A stretch of 64,000 bases of DNA from Sambucus nigra (Eukaryota > Streptophyta > Magnoliopsida > Dipsacales > Adoxaceae), in contig OX422221.1 of the NCBI GenBank assembly GCA_949130495.1, positions 478,411,159 through 478,475,158 of the forward strand, in the 5' to 3' direction. Below, piece after piece: positions 11,763 to 22,227 of the stretch. Under the pieces are notes generated by a model that worked only from the letters and a program-made list of their open reading frames with translations, was not told the DNA's origin and made no database searches. Made by a program: the position numbers and the translations under genes. How positions within the stretch are numbered: position 1 is the stretch's first letter; every line of letters begins with the position of its first letter.

Positions 11763-12654
11763 CACACACAAAAAAAAATTAGTGGCAAACAAATTCGGTA
11801 CCAAATGAAAAAAAAAATCGTCAATCGTCCGTCACAAAAGCACCGTCGCTAAAGGTTTTAGTGAAGAAATACAAATTTCGTCACCAAATAGTACACCTTT
11901 TTGCTAACAAAATATTCTGTGTCACATAATAGCAAGCGTTTAGTGACAATTATTTGTAACCAAAGATCTTATTTTTTTATCACAAAATGCAAATTTTATC
12001 ATAATATGTAAAAGGATAACCATTTGGTAACAAAATTAATATACTTCGGGAACAAAATATTATTGTAACGAAATGAATTTTATTGTCAAAAGATTATAAA
12101 TTTAGAACTCGTAATTTTTTCATTTCAATTTCATTTCTTATATAGATATTCAGTTAAATTAATATTAATTATAGAATCGACTAAATTTTATCGATATTAT
12201 ATAAGTAATCAACTACCATCACATACATAATCAAATTGAAGGTTCAAAAGTTTATATAATTAATACGAAAGTATTCGTTCAAATATCTCAAAACCATTTG
12301 TCAATTACAAAGTAGCCTACATCGTTTGTTACAACACATCAACTAAGGCATTAATCTCTAAAACTTATATTTCCTAAGACACCATGTTCTAATCAATTAC
12401 AAAGTAGCCTCCAAAAAATAATTCTCAATAAGTTTGTTAAGTTTTCCTTCCATCTTCATCATCATCCCAAAAATAATTTCAAAAAAAGCGTCCTCACAAC
12501 GTCCCAATCTGCAATTCAAAAAATACCAAAGCATTAATTTCTAACTTTATAAGCCTATTAACAATTGATAAATAAAATAACATCAAATAAGAAATAACAC
12601 ACAGTGAACTAAACAACAAAAAAATTACGAAATTCAATTTTATTTTTAATGTAT

Positions 12655-12935
12655 TAAAAAAATTCGACAGAGTTCCCTTCGTTTATAGACTAAAACCGCC
12701 CTGTTAAATTGAAAAAGTCAAGAAACCCAATGATCTTCCATCAAAGTTCCCCTTCCACCAATTCAAAAGACAAGGTAATAGCATCGCTAATATTTAAAAA
12801 AAATCAACAGAATTTCCGTTATTTATAGACTAAAACCACCCTGTCAAATTAAAATCTAAAAAAGTCAAGAAACCCAACGATTATCCACCAAAATATCTCT
12901 TCCACCAATTCAACAAATAAGTAATAGCTACATCA
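12655..12935. repeat. Two-copy tandem repeat, about 135 bp
   Basis: Both copies contain TTTATAGACTAAAACC.CCCTGT, AAAAGTCAAGAAACCCAA and CTTCCACCAATTCAA in the same order. Copy 1 is about 12655-12790 and copy 2 about 12791-12935. Non-coding. Confidence 0.7.
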
Positions 12936-13112
12936 ATATAGCTATTAGATAAGTCACAGGATGTGAATCCAACAAAGTAATTTCAATAAATTCAACATTA
13001 AAATTAATAAAACTTACCATATAGTAAATATCAGAGAAAGAGAACCCGATGCTTTTAAAGTATCACACATCTTGTCGAATCCACATTGACGAACCTCTAA
13101 ATGTTTCAGACG

Positions 13113-13337
13113 CTAATCACGATCCTTTAACTCACAATTTTCTCTCTGCGCTTTACTAAGGGCCTCCTCCAACTGTGCATCTCGTCGTGATGTTTTTAGT
13201 TTGGTAGCTTTGGGTCCATGTCTAAGACCTATGATATATCCCGCTTTAGTACCAAGTACTCGATCAGCTATCTCATCGGGAGTCAGAGGTTCCCTGCCCT
13301 CGGGAGTAGGCTCTGCTCGCAACCGTTTCATCTCAAT
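13113..13337 (-). pseudogene. TnpA-type (Ptta/En/Spm) transposase C-terminal exon
   Basis: The translation has the C-terminal signature of plant Ptta/En/Spm transposases: TPEG..PLT.DEI..RVLG...GY..GL.HGPK, then a basic and coiled-coil tail. A splice acceptor TTTGTAG precedes the exon at 13338 on the minus strand. The family acts as the DNA-binding TnpA component of CACTA elements, recognising subterminal repeats. No upstream exons are recognisable, so it is a remnant. Its location about 1.3 kb inside the left end of the large CACTA-like element fits the family. Confidence 0.65.
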
Positions 13338-13460
13338 CTACAAACCGAATTAGTATATATCATTTTCTCTAGTGAGCCAAATAATTAGCACTATTGTATT
13401 ATTAATGGCTTTGCAATGATTTTGTTTTTAACTAAATATAGTTGAGTGGAGTATCTTGTG

Positions 13461-13494
13461 CCCCCCCCCCCCCCCCCCCCCCCCCGCCCCCCCC
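13461..13494. repeat. Poly-C tract
   Basis: Twenty-five consecutive C, one G, then eight C. Extreme for this AT-rich region; it could form an i-motif or G-quadruplex, or be a sequencing or assembly error. Confidence 0.85.
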
Positions 13495-13589
13495 ACCCAC
13501 TCCACCCACACACAAACACACACAAGACTTAATGAGCTTCCAATTGCACTGTGAATTTTTTAGATGCAACAAATATTAGATTAAAAACT

Positions 13590-14108
13590 ACCGAGTCATA
13601 ACATCGGCAACCTAGTCAAGGTAGATGTGAAAATAAACACGCATGTCATCCAAGTAACGTGATCCACCCATAAACTTGAGTAAGGACGCCTCGACCAATG
13701 AAATTGATTGAATTTTTTTATTATGCATTGCTTTTCACAATTAATTCAAGTTCTTTTACATGGGATTAACAGCACAATCATTAAAAAATGTATCATAAAG
13801 AGAAAGAAACATCCGTACAGCAATGTAGATGAAAAGTGAACGCACCTTCTTAGTCTTATGACCTCAATACCATTAGACACTACAGCTTTGCATATACCTG
13901 AACCAACAAAACCGCTGCATCCTAAAACTACAACCTAATAAGAGAAAGTAGTTAAGTGAAATTTAGTTTTAAAATGCGGGTAAGCTGTATTTGCTATAAA
14001 GTTAAATTTTGGGACGAGTGGTGAGTTCATACCCGCTCGTTCTTAACATCTGCAGCGACATATATTGTAGCAGAGTTAAAATCCTCCCATGTGCTTGCTT
14101 CTGCATAA
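13590..14108 (-). pseudogene. Fragment of plastid Rossmann-fold NAD(P)-binding gene (At1g32220-like)
   Basis: Three exon pieces on the minus strand. Exon A (14108-14033) ends ADVKNER at donor CGG|GTATG. Exon B (13934-13846) follows acceptor TTATTAG and reads VVVLGCSGFVGSGICKAVVS, the GxxGxxG nucleotide-binding loop (GCSGFVG), ending at donor AAG|GTGCG. Exon C (13695 to about 13590) continues in phase as RSRRP...WVDHVTWMT before a frameshift; its acceptor is TG instead of AG. Phases fit across both introns. The family is a plastid epimerase/NDUFA9-like dehydrogenase fold of uncertain role. Only the N-terminal half is present. Introns are kept, which fits DNA-level capture by a transposon or a truncated gene copy. 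Confidence 0.65.
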
Positions 14109-14239
14109 CTGCATCGCACGCCAAAGCGGAAAGAGATATAATTGAAGTAAAAGTATGATGAGCCAATTTCCTTATCTTGAAAAGATAGCAAAAGAAATTT
14201 AATTAAAATATCATTTCACCCAAAGTAGTATCCAGTCTG

Positions 14240-15950
14240 TCTGTGAGGGAGAGAGAACGCTAACCGATTGTTATTGGAGAGGAGTGAGAAATGGGAGTGA
14301 AGGTGAGAGGGAAATAGAGGTCTGTTGAGAGAAGTGGAACATGAATTATTAATGGCTGCCACGTACCATAATGATGACATCGTTTTTCTTCTTTTTCGTT
14401 ATTCACAAGAATCAATGGTTGTCCAAATAATTAGTATATATCATTTTCTATATAATTAGCACTTCCAATAAAGTATACGAGTATAAATTTTCTCTAGTGA
14501 GCCAAATAAGACACGACTTACCAACCTTCCTCCTAATGTCCCAGGCATGCAAACCCACGGATTGCTTGCCCGACAAAACACATTGTGAGTTTCTACATTT
14601 TTCTGATAGTACTATTATTGGTTGCACCGGTGTTGCACTACATTTTTTTGATGGCTCTGACATGGCCTGCTCCGATGCAACTGCCCAGACAGGCGTCACA
14701 CCACTTTCAGGAACTGTTGATTCATGTTTCTTAACCTTTGTTGATACATTGATCTGCCCCATTTTCGTCTACTTCACACCCTCTTATCCAACCTGAATGT
14801 TATCACCACACCATGTCGATTTAGACCTTTCTTTTCTTTATTCTAGTGATTTTTTCTTCCACTTTGTCATCCAAATATCGTCTCCCTACAGACACATGTA
14901 TATTTTATTTTAAATAAATTGATGTTGCACATTGCCCAACATGTATGGTAAAGACTTTTAGTGTTGAGAAGGTGTCAAAATGATTTATTAAAACCTTTAC
15001 TATGTATAGGTATTACAACGTTATACTAAGCCTGTATGATAAATTTCAACTCTGCTGCGTGAGCATAATTTTATTCTCAGTTCTCAAAATTTTATATGAA
15101 ACTTTATTAAAGATATTTTTGTCCCCATCCCCCTCTCTTGTAGGAACCAACACGCGTTGGAGTGATTACAGCGGCTGCTAATCAAACCTTGGACATGGGT
15201 GAAGATGAGTATGAGTATGTTTGTACTTGAACACTACTTTCTTATTTTTATCTTCTTTCCTTTTTGGATGACTAATTTTGATTCTGATGACTCGGTTTAT
15301 CTCTCAGACTTGTAGCGTCGAGCAGCAGATTGAGGATGATATCCGCGCTGAAGACACCACTAGATTTGTCACTCTAGTTAATTATGCGCATGCTAATAAT
15401 ATATCATTTAGAACATCTGGAGGGAGTATACCTGTGCGTTCACCTGAACTTTTCTGGGCGATTTGCGAGTATAGGTCATATACTTATGCACATGCACTCG
15501 TCACAGGAGCAACAAGTCTGACTGTGCCCATGCCCATATCAAGAATAAACTCCTAGGTGTGCCCCTGTTGTATTAATATCCATGCCTTGTAGTTAAATAT
15601 CAATTTTGCAATAACTATCGGTTTTACTGAATTTTAATTTTATTGGATTAGTAGGTTTGGATGAGGATAAGATAAAAAATAAACAATATTCTTGATATGT
15701 CATGCCGCTTGAGACATAAAATTTCGTTTTATTTGATTTGTAGCTAAATGGAGAAAAGTCTTCTTTACGCTCAGAATTGCTTGTTTAGTTGCTCTAGGAG
15801 ATTAACATCTACGGTCGAGATAAGTCGAAGAAGAAATCAACTAACAAAATCATCTTATGTGACTTGTGGTGGCAGACCATTAATTGACGCCAAAGGGCCT
15901 GTATCTGCAAGATGCTTAGCACAAAAGATTTAGAACTAAATTTGTTTATG
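14240..15950 (+). other. Unrecognised exon-like sequences
   Basis: Open stretches at 14497-14796, 15278-15556 (92 residues, after CTCAG near 15305) and 15748-15933 have somewhat codon-like composition. The piece near 15150-15230 reads VGVITAAANQTLDMGEDEYE. I do not recognise the family. They may be further captured gene pieces or a decayed gene on the plus strand. A start-like ATG at 14342 on the minus strand could be the first exon of the Rossmann-fold fragment, but it has an in-frame stop. Confidence 0.3.
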
Positions 15951-15951
15951 A

Positions 15952-16110
15952 AGGTAAGAGAAGTACCCACACACGTTTAATCCCTTCAATGGATATATTC
16001 AGCTACTAAAAAGGTAAGAGAAGTACCAGCTACTAAAAAACAGACCCAAAATCCACCTTCACCACAACCTACCCACACACGTTTAATCCTTTCAATGGAT
16101 ATATTCAGTT
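15952..16110. repeat. Local duplication
   Basis: The block CCCACACACGTTTAATC, followed by TTCAATGGATATATTCAG, appears at 15966 and 16072, with GGTAAGAGAAGTACC at 15952 and 16012. Non-coding. Confidence 0.7.
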
Positions 16111-17204
16111 CAATAAACACTCTAGCAGTGCTAGGCCTGGATATATCCCCTCTCTCTATAATAATGACATTGAAAATGTATTTTAGAAGATCAATAAGTT
16201 AGTAAAAGTGAGTGTAGCACTAAGACTCCAAACCCAAATTGAGACACATCCATACAACTTTACTAATTCATAGCTTACAATTACTCAAATTTTAGAGCTA
16301 TCACATTCCACCTAATTTCAGTCAAGCATTGATCTTTGACACAAAACCTCAAACTACAATCACTTCCACACAATTCAACAAAATCACAAAAATTAGATGT
16401 AGTCAACAAACAAACTAACACAAATACATGTCTATATACATTTAGTGTCTTAGTTTCTACACTTTTCAACTGAGTGCAGCACTAATTTAAAGTTTATTTT
16501 CACTCAAATCTCACTTTGAACAGTAACACAAAACCTACGACTACAATCACTTCCACATAATGTGAGAAAAAATAGAAATTGCTCAGCATATGAAGTACAC
16601 ATATACACATGTCTAGATATAGAGATTGCACAAATTCATCATCTTCAAAACAAAAATCAACAAATGTTGGAAATACTTCATCAAAAGGTCACAAAACAAG
16701 CACTATGCAAGAAGAAAAACGCTCAATTTCACCCAATTCAACAAATTTACAAAAATCAAATATGTTCAACACATAAAAACACACACATGTCCATATACAT
16801 TTAGTGCCCTAGTGTCTAATCACTAAGTGTCTGTTTGGTTGTCCCCAAAATTGTACATTAGCCCATTTAAAATTAACTCATTCATGAATTGCCTTATTAT
16901 TAGTGTTTGGTTACAAGAATGAACAAATTCAAAAATGAACCAATTCATGTTGATTCACAAAAACTGAAATTAGTTCATTTCACCAAAAGCTTGAAATTGC
17001 ACAATTTATAATTACAACATGAATCTTAAATGCACCACTCCCATAGAGTACCTCTCACCATACTACTCTCTCTCTCTCTCTCTACACACACACACGCACA
17101 CACACACACATCAAAAGTAAATAACTCCATTTTTCTTTTCCAAACACACCACAAATTAGATTTAAACCCATTTAAAATTAATACATCGATAATCTATTCA
17201 TTTC

Positions 17205-17221
17205 AAATTGATCAATTTATA
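17205..17221. repeat. Target site duplication of the RTE LINE, left copy
   Basis: AAATTGATCAATTTATA, identical to 20459-20475. The site belongs to the Tourist MITE. Confidence 0.9.
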
Positions 17222-20200
17222 CTCAACTCAACTCAACTCAACAAAGCCTTTTCCCAATTATTTGGGGTCGGCTACATGAATCCTATTTTTCCATTCCATT
17301 CGGTCCAGTGCAATATCTTCGGTTACACCACATGATATCATGTCCTTTTTTATAATATCCCACCAAGTTAATTTAGGCCTACCTCTACCCCTTGGGTTAC
17401 CATCAATACTAACTAAATCACTCTTCCTTACAGGAGCATCCATTGGTCTACGCTTGACGTGTCCAAACCCTCGAAGTCGATTTTCTCTCAATTTATCTTC
17501 TATAGGAGCTACTTTCACCGTTTTACGAATTTGTTCATTTTTAATTTTATGCTTTCGAGTTTTACCACAAATCCATCTTAGCATTCGCATCTCCGCCACA
17601 CTCATTTTCTGCACATTTTGTTTCTTGGTTGCCCAACACTCTGTCCCATATAACATGACGGGTCTAATGGCCGTCCTATAAAATTTTCCTTTTAACTTCA
17701 AAGGTATACGCCTATCACACAGAACGCCGGTCGCACTTCTCCACTTAACCCAGCCTGCTCTAATCCTATGCGTAACATCATCACTAATATCTCCATCTTT
17801 TTGTATAATCGATCCTAAATAACGAAAATGATCATTTCTAGGTATTTCTTGACCCTCCAATTTCACCACATCTCCATTTGTCCTCCTATTACTACTAAAA
17901 TTACACTCCACATATTCTGTTTTAGTTCTGCTTATTTTAAATCCTCTTGTTTCTAAAGTTTCTCTCCACAATTCCAACCTAGCGTTTATCCCCATCTTAG
18001 TCTCATCGACTAAAACAATATCATCTGCAAATAGCATACACCATGGCACCTCATCTTGTATTTGTCCAGTCAACTCATCCATAACAAGAGCAAAGAGATA
18101 AGGACTTAATGCTGAACCTTGGTGTAGCCCTACCGTAATTGAAAATTCACTACTTTCTCCAGCTGATGTTCTTACTGTAGTCATCGCACCATCATACATA
18201 TCCTTGATCACGTCAATATATCTGCGAGTCACTCCTCTTTTATGTAGAACCCACCATATTATATCTCTGGGTATCCTATCATACGCCTTCTCCAAATCTA
18301 TAAAAATCATATGAAGATCCTTCTTTTTCTCTCTATACCTCTCCATTAATCTCCTCAATAAATAGATTGCTTCCATTGTTGACCTCCCAGGCATAAACCC
18401 AAATTGATTCTCAGATACTATTGTCTTCAATCTCAATCTATATTCAATCACTCTCTCCCAAAGTTTCATTGTATGACTCATTAACTTAATACCACGATAA
18501 TTTGAACAACTTTGTATGTCCCCTTTATTTTTATAAATAGGTACTAAAATACTTTTTCTCCATTCATCGGGCATCCTATTAGTCATTAAAATTCTATTAA
18601 ATAATTTGGTAAGCCATGATACTCCATCCTCCCCTAAGCACTTCCAAACCTCAATAGGGATACCATCTAGTCCTAAAGCCTTCCCTGTTTTCATCTTTTT
18701 TAGAGCAATCATGACCTCTGTTGTCCTAATTCTACGAAAAAATATATCTTCTCGAGTCTCCCTAAGTTCCTCTATATCTAATCTACTCCCATTATCTCCA
18801 TTTAATAACCTCTCAAAGTAGTTTTTCCATCTTTCCATAATTTCATCATCTTTGACTAGGACTCTCGAATCATCACTTTTGATGCACTTAACGTTATTGA
18901 AATCTTTTGTTTTCCTATCCCTAAGTTTAGCAAGCTTATAAATACTTTTTTCCCCTTCTTGTGTTCCTAATTTTGTATAAAGATCATCATACGCTTTTAA
19001 CTTAGCATCTCTTACCACTTTCTTAACTTCCTTTTTAGCCCATTTATATTTCTCAAAATTCTCTTCATTTCTATTTGTTTGCCATTTTTTAAAGCACTCC
19101 CTTTTAATTTTTACTATATTCTGTACTTCTTCATTCCACCACCAAGTTTCTTTAGACTGTGGCCCTTTGCCTTTTGATTCTCCAAGAATTTCTTTTGATA
19201 TTTTCCTAATGCATGTGGCCATCTTATTCCACATTATGTTAGTTTCTTCTTCACAATTCCATGTTGCTTCATTTAATACTTTATCTTTAAATAGTTCTAA
19301 TTTCTCTCCTTTTAAATTCCACCACCTAGTTCGTGGGTTAATCTTCACTTTTCGCATTCGTGATTGATTTTTAATATTTATATCCAACACCATTATCCTA
19401 TGTTGTGAGGTTAAGCTCTCTCCCGGGATAACCTTACAATCTTTACACGTTAATCAGTCTCCTTTCCTAGTAATGAAAAAATCTATTTGGCTCTTATGTG
19501 TTCCACTTTTATAAGTTATTAAGTGTTCAAGCCTCTTTTTAAAACATGTATTTACTAGTACAAAATCATAAGCCATCGCAAAATCTAAGATAGACTCTCC
19601 CTCGTCGTTCCTATCTCCAAAACCATGTCCGCCATGCACTATCTCATATCCTACACGATCTTCTCCTACATGGCCATTAAAATCTCCACCTATATAGATT
19701 TTCTCACCTAGGGGTATTTCTTGAATTAGTTCATCCATTTGTTCCCAAAATTGTACTTTAGTGTGCTCATCTAATCCTACTTGAGGTGCATAAGCACTAA
19801 CAATATTAATAATGTTTTCACCTAATACCAATTTTACAAGTATAAGCCTATCACCTTTCCTAATAACGGTTACGATATCGTCCTTAAAGTTTTTATCTAC
19901 TATTATTCCAACTCCGTTCTTATTTCTATGTTTTCCTGTATAATATAATTTAAATCCTGTATTTTCTATTTCTCTAGCTTTCTCACCGACCCATTTAGTT
20001 TCTTGTAAACAAGCTATGTGAACTTTTCTTCTTCTCGTGGTATCTACTAACTCCATCCCTTTTCCTGTCATAGTCCCTATGTTCCAAGTCGCTAACCTAA
20101 GTCTAGTATCCTGGACTAGCTTCTTTACCCGCACACGTCCAGCTTGTTGCAGGAACCCTTGCGTATTTATCGTCGCATCCGGGCGCCGATGCGACGCCCC

Positions 20201-20458
20201 TTGCCTATTTTTCGAGACACCCGGTGGCAGGCGCAACGCCCCTTGCCTATTTTTCGAGACACCCGGTGGCAGGCGCAACGCATCGCTTAAGGGGAATGCC
20301 CTAGCATTAGCACGTATATTCATAGGATTCATGTTCATAAGGATCTGACAAAGTTTTACGCTGGCTGTCAGCTACCTAACGCAACCCTCCTCCTTTTTTC
20401 GGGCTTGGGACCGGCAGTGTCAAAAAAATAAGAAGTTAAGCACGACACAGGCGGAGTT
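17222..20458 (-). mobile_element. Near full-length RTE-clade LINE
   Basis: A 3.24-kb non-LTR retrotransposon flanked by a perfect 17-bp duplication. On the minus strand it starts at 20458, has a short GC-richer 5' leader, one long reading frame (20338-17258) and a 3' tail of TTGAG pentamers (17222-17242) instead of poly-A. Short microsatellite tails of this kind are characteristic of RTE elements. It inserted inside the Tourist MITE. The clean duplication and single stop in the frame indicate a young copy. Confidence 0.9.
17258..20338 (-). pseudogene. RTE LINE polyprotein: endonuclease-reverse transcriptase, one nonsense codon
   Basis: One frame of 1027 codons broken only by TGA at 19456-19454, which lies after endonuclease residue 294. 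The N-terminal part has the apurinic-type endonuclease motifs: ATWNIGT (83-89), QETKW (112-116), SAYAPQ (181-186), GGDFNGHVG (217-225) and SQIDF (283-287). Downstream of the stop, in the same frame, comes a reverse transcriptase with GLDGIP, NYRGIKL, LHQGSALSPYLF and the catalytic FADD (about 18031-18020), then the RTE C-terminal region. The protein would nick target DNA and copy LINE RNA there. N-terminal residues include a perfect 14-residue duplication (ALRLPPGVSKNRQG twice). A stop at this position could come from a CpG transition in an arginine codon. As it stands the RT part is not made from the same start. Confidence 0.9.
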
Positions 20459-20475
20459 AAATTGATCAATTTATA
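20459..20475. repeat. Target site duplication of the RTE LINE, right copy
   Basis: Identical to 17205-17221. Confidence 0.9.
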
Positions 20476-21323
20476 AAATTAAATAATTTACGCAACCAAA
20501 CAGGCCCTAAAGGTTTCAACCGAGTATAACACTAATTTAAAGCTTCTAATTAGTCAAATTGCAGAGTAATCACACTATACCTAATCTCACTCAAACTCAG
20601 AGCTATCACACTACACTTAATATCATCAAACATTGATCAACACAAAAAAAATAAAGCTACAATCACTTCCACACAATTCAATAAAATTAAAAAAAGTCAG
20701 ATTTTCTCAACAGATAAAATTAGTACTTAACAAATGCAGCCTATATTTAATTACATAGGTCACAAAACAAGCACTGCAGTAAACAATAAACGTTCAATTT
20801 CACACAATTCAACAAAATTACAAAAACCAAATGTTCTCAACATATGAACCAAAACATTTACATATATAACACTAATTCAAAGCTTCTCCTTAGTTAAACT
20901 TCGGAGCTATCACACTATCCTAATTTCAGCTAAGTTCAGAGCTATCACAATACACATAATTTCAGTTAAACATTGATCTTTTTTACCAACAATGCAAAAA
21001 CTAAAACTACAATAACTTCCACACGATTCAACAAAATGAAATAGTGCTCAGAATGAACTCTAGTAGATTTCTATAATATCACCACAGCATATATACATAT
21101 ATACACAACACAAGAAAAAAATAGAAAGGAGGCAATACATCATACATGAAATAAGAGTGAAATGAAGTTAGGGTCTAATTTTAATCACATATCCATATCA
21201 TTCCAAAAATAGAGAAGTAACATTAATAACCACTCATGCAGTCATATATTCCAAGCAATGGATCGAAAAACGAAATAAAAACAATTATAATAAGTCTGTT
21301 CTGAAAACAAGATGGAAATTTAC

Positions 21324-21871
21324 CGAAGTTTTTACCAACGATACAATGCCAAGTGGCGCCATACCTGTTGTGGAACTCCTTATTTATATGATCCGCTACA
21401 TCCTTCTCTACACCGCTTTTCTCAAATGCCTGTATTTACAAATACATACATGTAATGACTGTTAACACATAGATACATACATAGATAGAGAAGACAAAGA
21501 ATGATTACGTTAATGGCTATCAAAAGAATTAAATAAAAAAACCTGGATGGAGCTAACCCAACAAGATACCAAAAACTCAAAATAAGAGAGAAGAACAAAA
21601 CAAAGAATAGATCTTGAGATGTAATTGAAATGCAGAACCCATTTAAAATCCAAATGTTTTTTGTACGAAAGTAACAGCGATTGATGAAGAATAAGCTACA
21701 GAAAACCAATGAAAATAAAATCCCATTTTATCCCAAATCTTGGATACCCTAATTAGATTTGTATCAAGAATGTGTTGAAGAAGAAAATAAAGGAGTCACC
21801 TTCAAAAACGGCATCATCGACATGAAAATCCTCGGCTTTTCTCTTGATATTGAACCACTTCATGACCAGTG
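21324..21871 (-). pseudogene. Dynein light chain (LC8-type) gene fragment
   Basis: An intact exon at 21429-21324 on the minus strand lies between an AG acceptor (AAATACAG) and a GT donor (AACTTCG|GTAAA). It encodes 35 residues: [16 protein letters not shown], then [20 protein letters not shown], the core of plant LC8 dynein light chains (KEFD..YG.TWHCIVG.NFG). The next exon with the THE.KHFIYF strand is absent, because the tandem repeats begin downstream. A possible upstream exon at 21871-21787 (reading IKRKAEDFHVDDAVFE, donor GAAG|GTGAC) is less certain. LC8 proteins are small dimeric cargo and scaffold adaptors. The fragment lies inside the large CACTA-like element and just downstream of a Helitron end, so either could have captured it. 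Confidence 0.75.
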
Positions 21872-22227
21872 TCTTAGGACATGAAAGCTTCACTCACAAT
21901 AACAAATTCAACAAACTTAATAGCAACATAGAAAAAAAAGCTAATTCACAAAAGTTCAAGAATGTGAACATCTTCTCAAACAAACCTTGCTTTTCTTGGA
22001 GCTTTCATCTCTCATTGTTTCAGAGCTTCATATATAAATTGAAAAAACTTATGTGTTTTGTTGAGAAGAGTGATGCAAGTGAAAACATATAAACCAAAAA
22101 TTGAAAAGGGGTGTTTTTTTCATTCAATTCGTCCGATGGGTTTGAGGACCGGAGGATTGTGCGAATGGGGCTTGAGGGTGAGAAGAATGTGTATTTTGGG
22201 GAAAATTATTTGAGGGTTTTAGAAGAA
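21872..22227. other. No gene recognised
   Basis: AT-rich sequence between the dynein fragment and the Helitron end; the open frame at 21844-22092 overlaps the possible dynein exon on the other strand and is probably a shadow. Confidence 0.4.

Larger units (their letters stand above)
16827..20507. mobile_element. Tourist-like (PIF/Harbinger) MITE, split by an RTE LINE
   Basis: Terminal inverted repeats GTGTCTGTTTGGTTG (16827-16841) and CAACCAAACAGGCCC (20493-20507) match at 13 of 15 positions, and TAA target copies lie at 16824-16826 and 20508-20510. Removing the LINE and one copy of its target site leaves about 410 bp. It contains a (TC)n(AC)n microsatellite at 17065-17110. Confidence 0.7.
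16240..21040. repeat. Diverged tandem repeat region, interrupted by MITE and LINE
   Basis: Units of roughly 170-260 bp share GAGCTATCACACTA, CATTGATCTTT, ACTACAATCACTTCCACA and AATTCAACAAAATTACAAAAA. Anchors are near 16357, 16543, 16722, 20659, 20802 and 21009. The Tourist MITE (16827-20507) with its nested LINE splits the array in two. The small open frames inside are repeat shadows. Confidence 0.65.

Noticed and set aside
17030..17335. Plus-strand open frame next to the LINE
   Set aside because: Covers the microsatellite and the 3' end of the LINE on the opposite strand.
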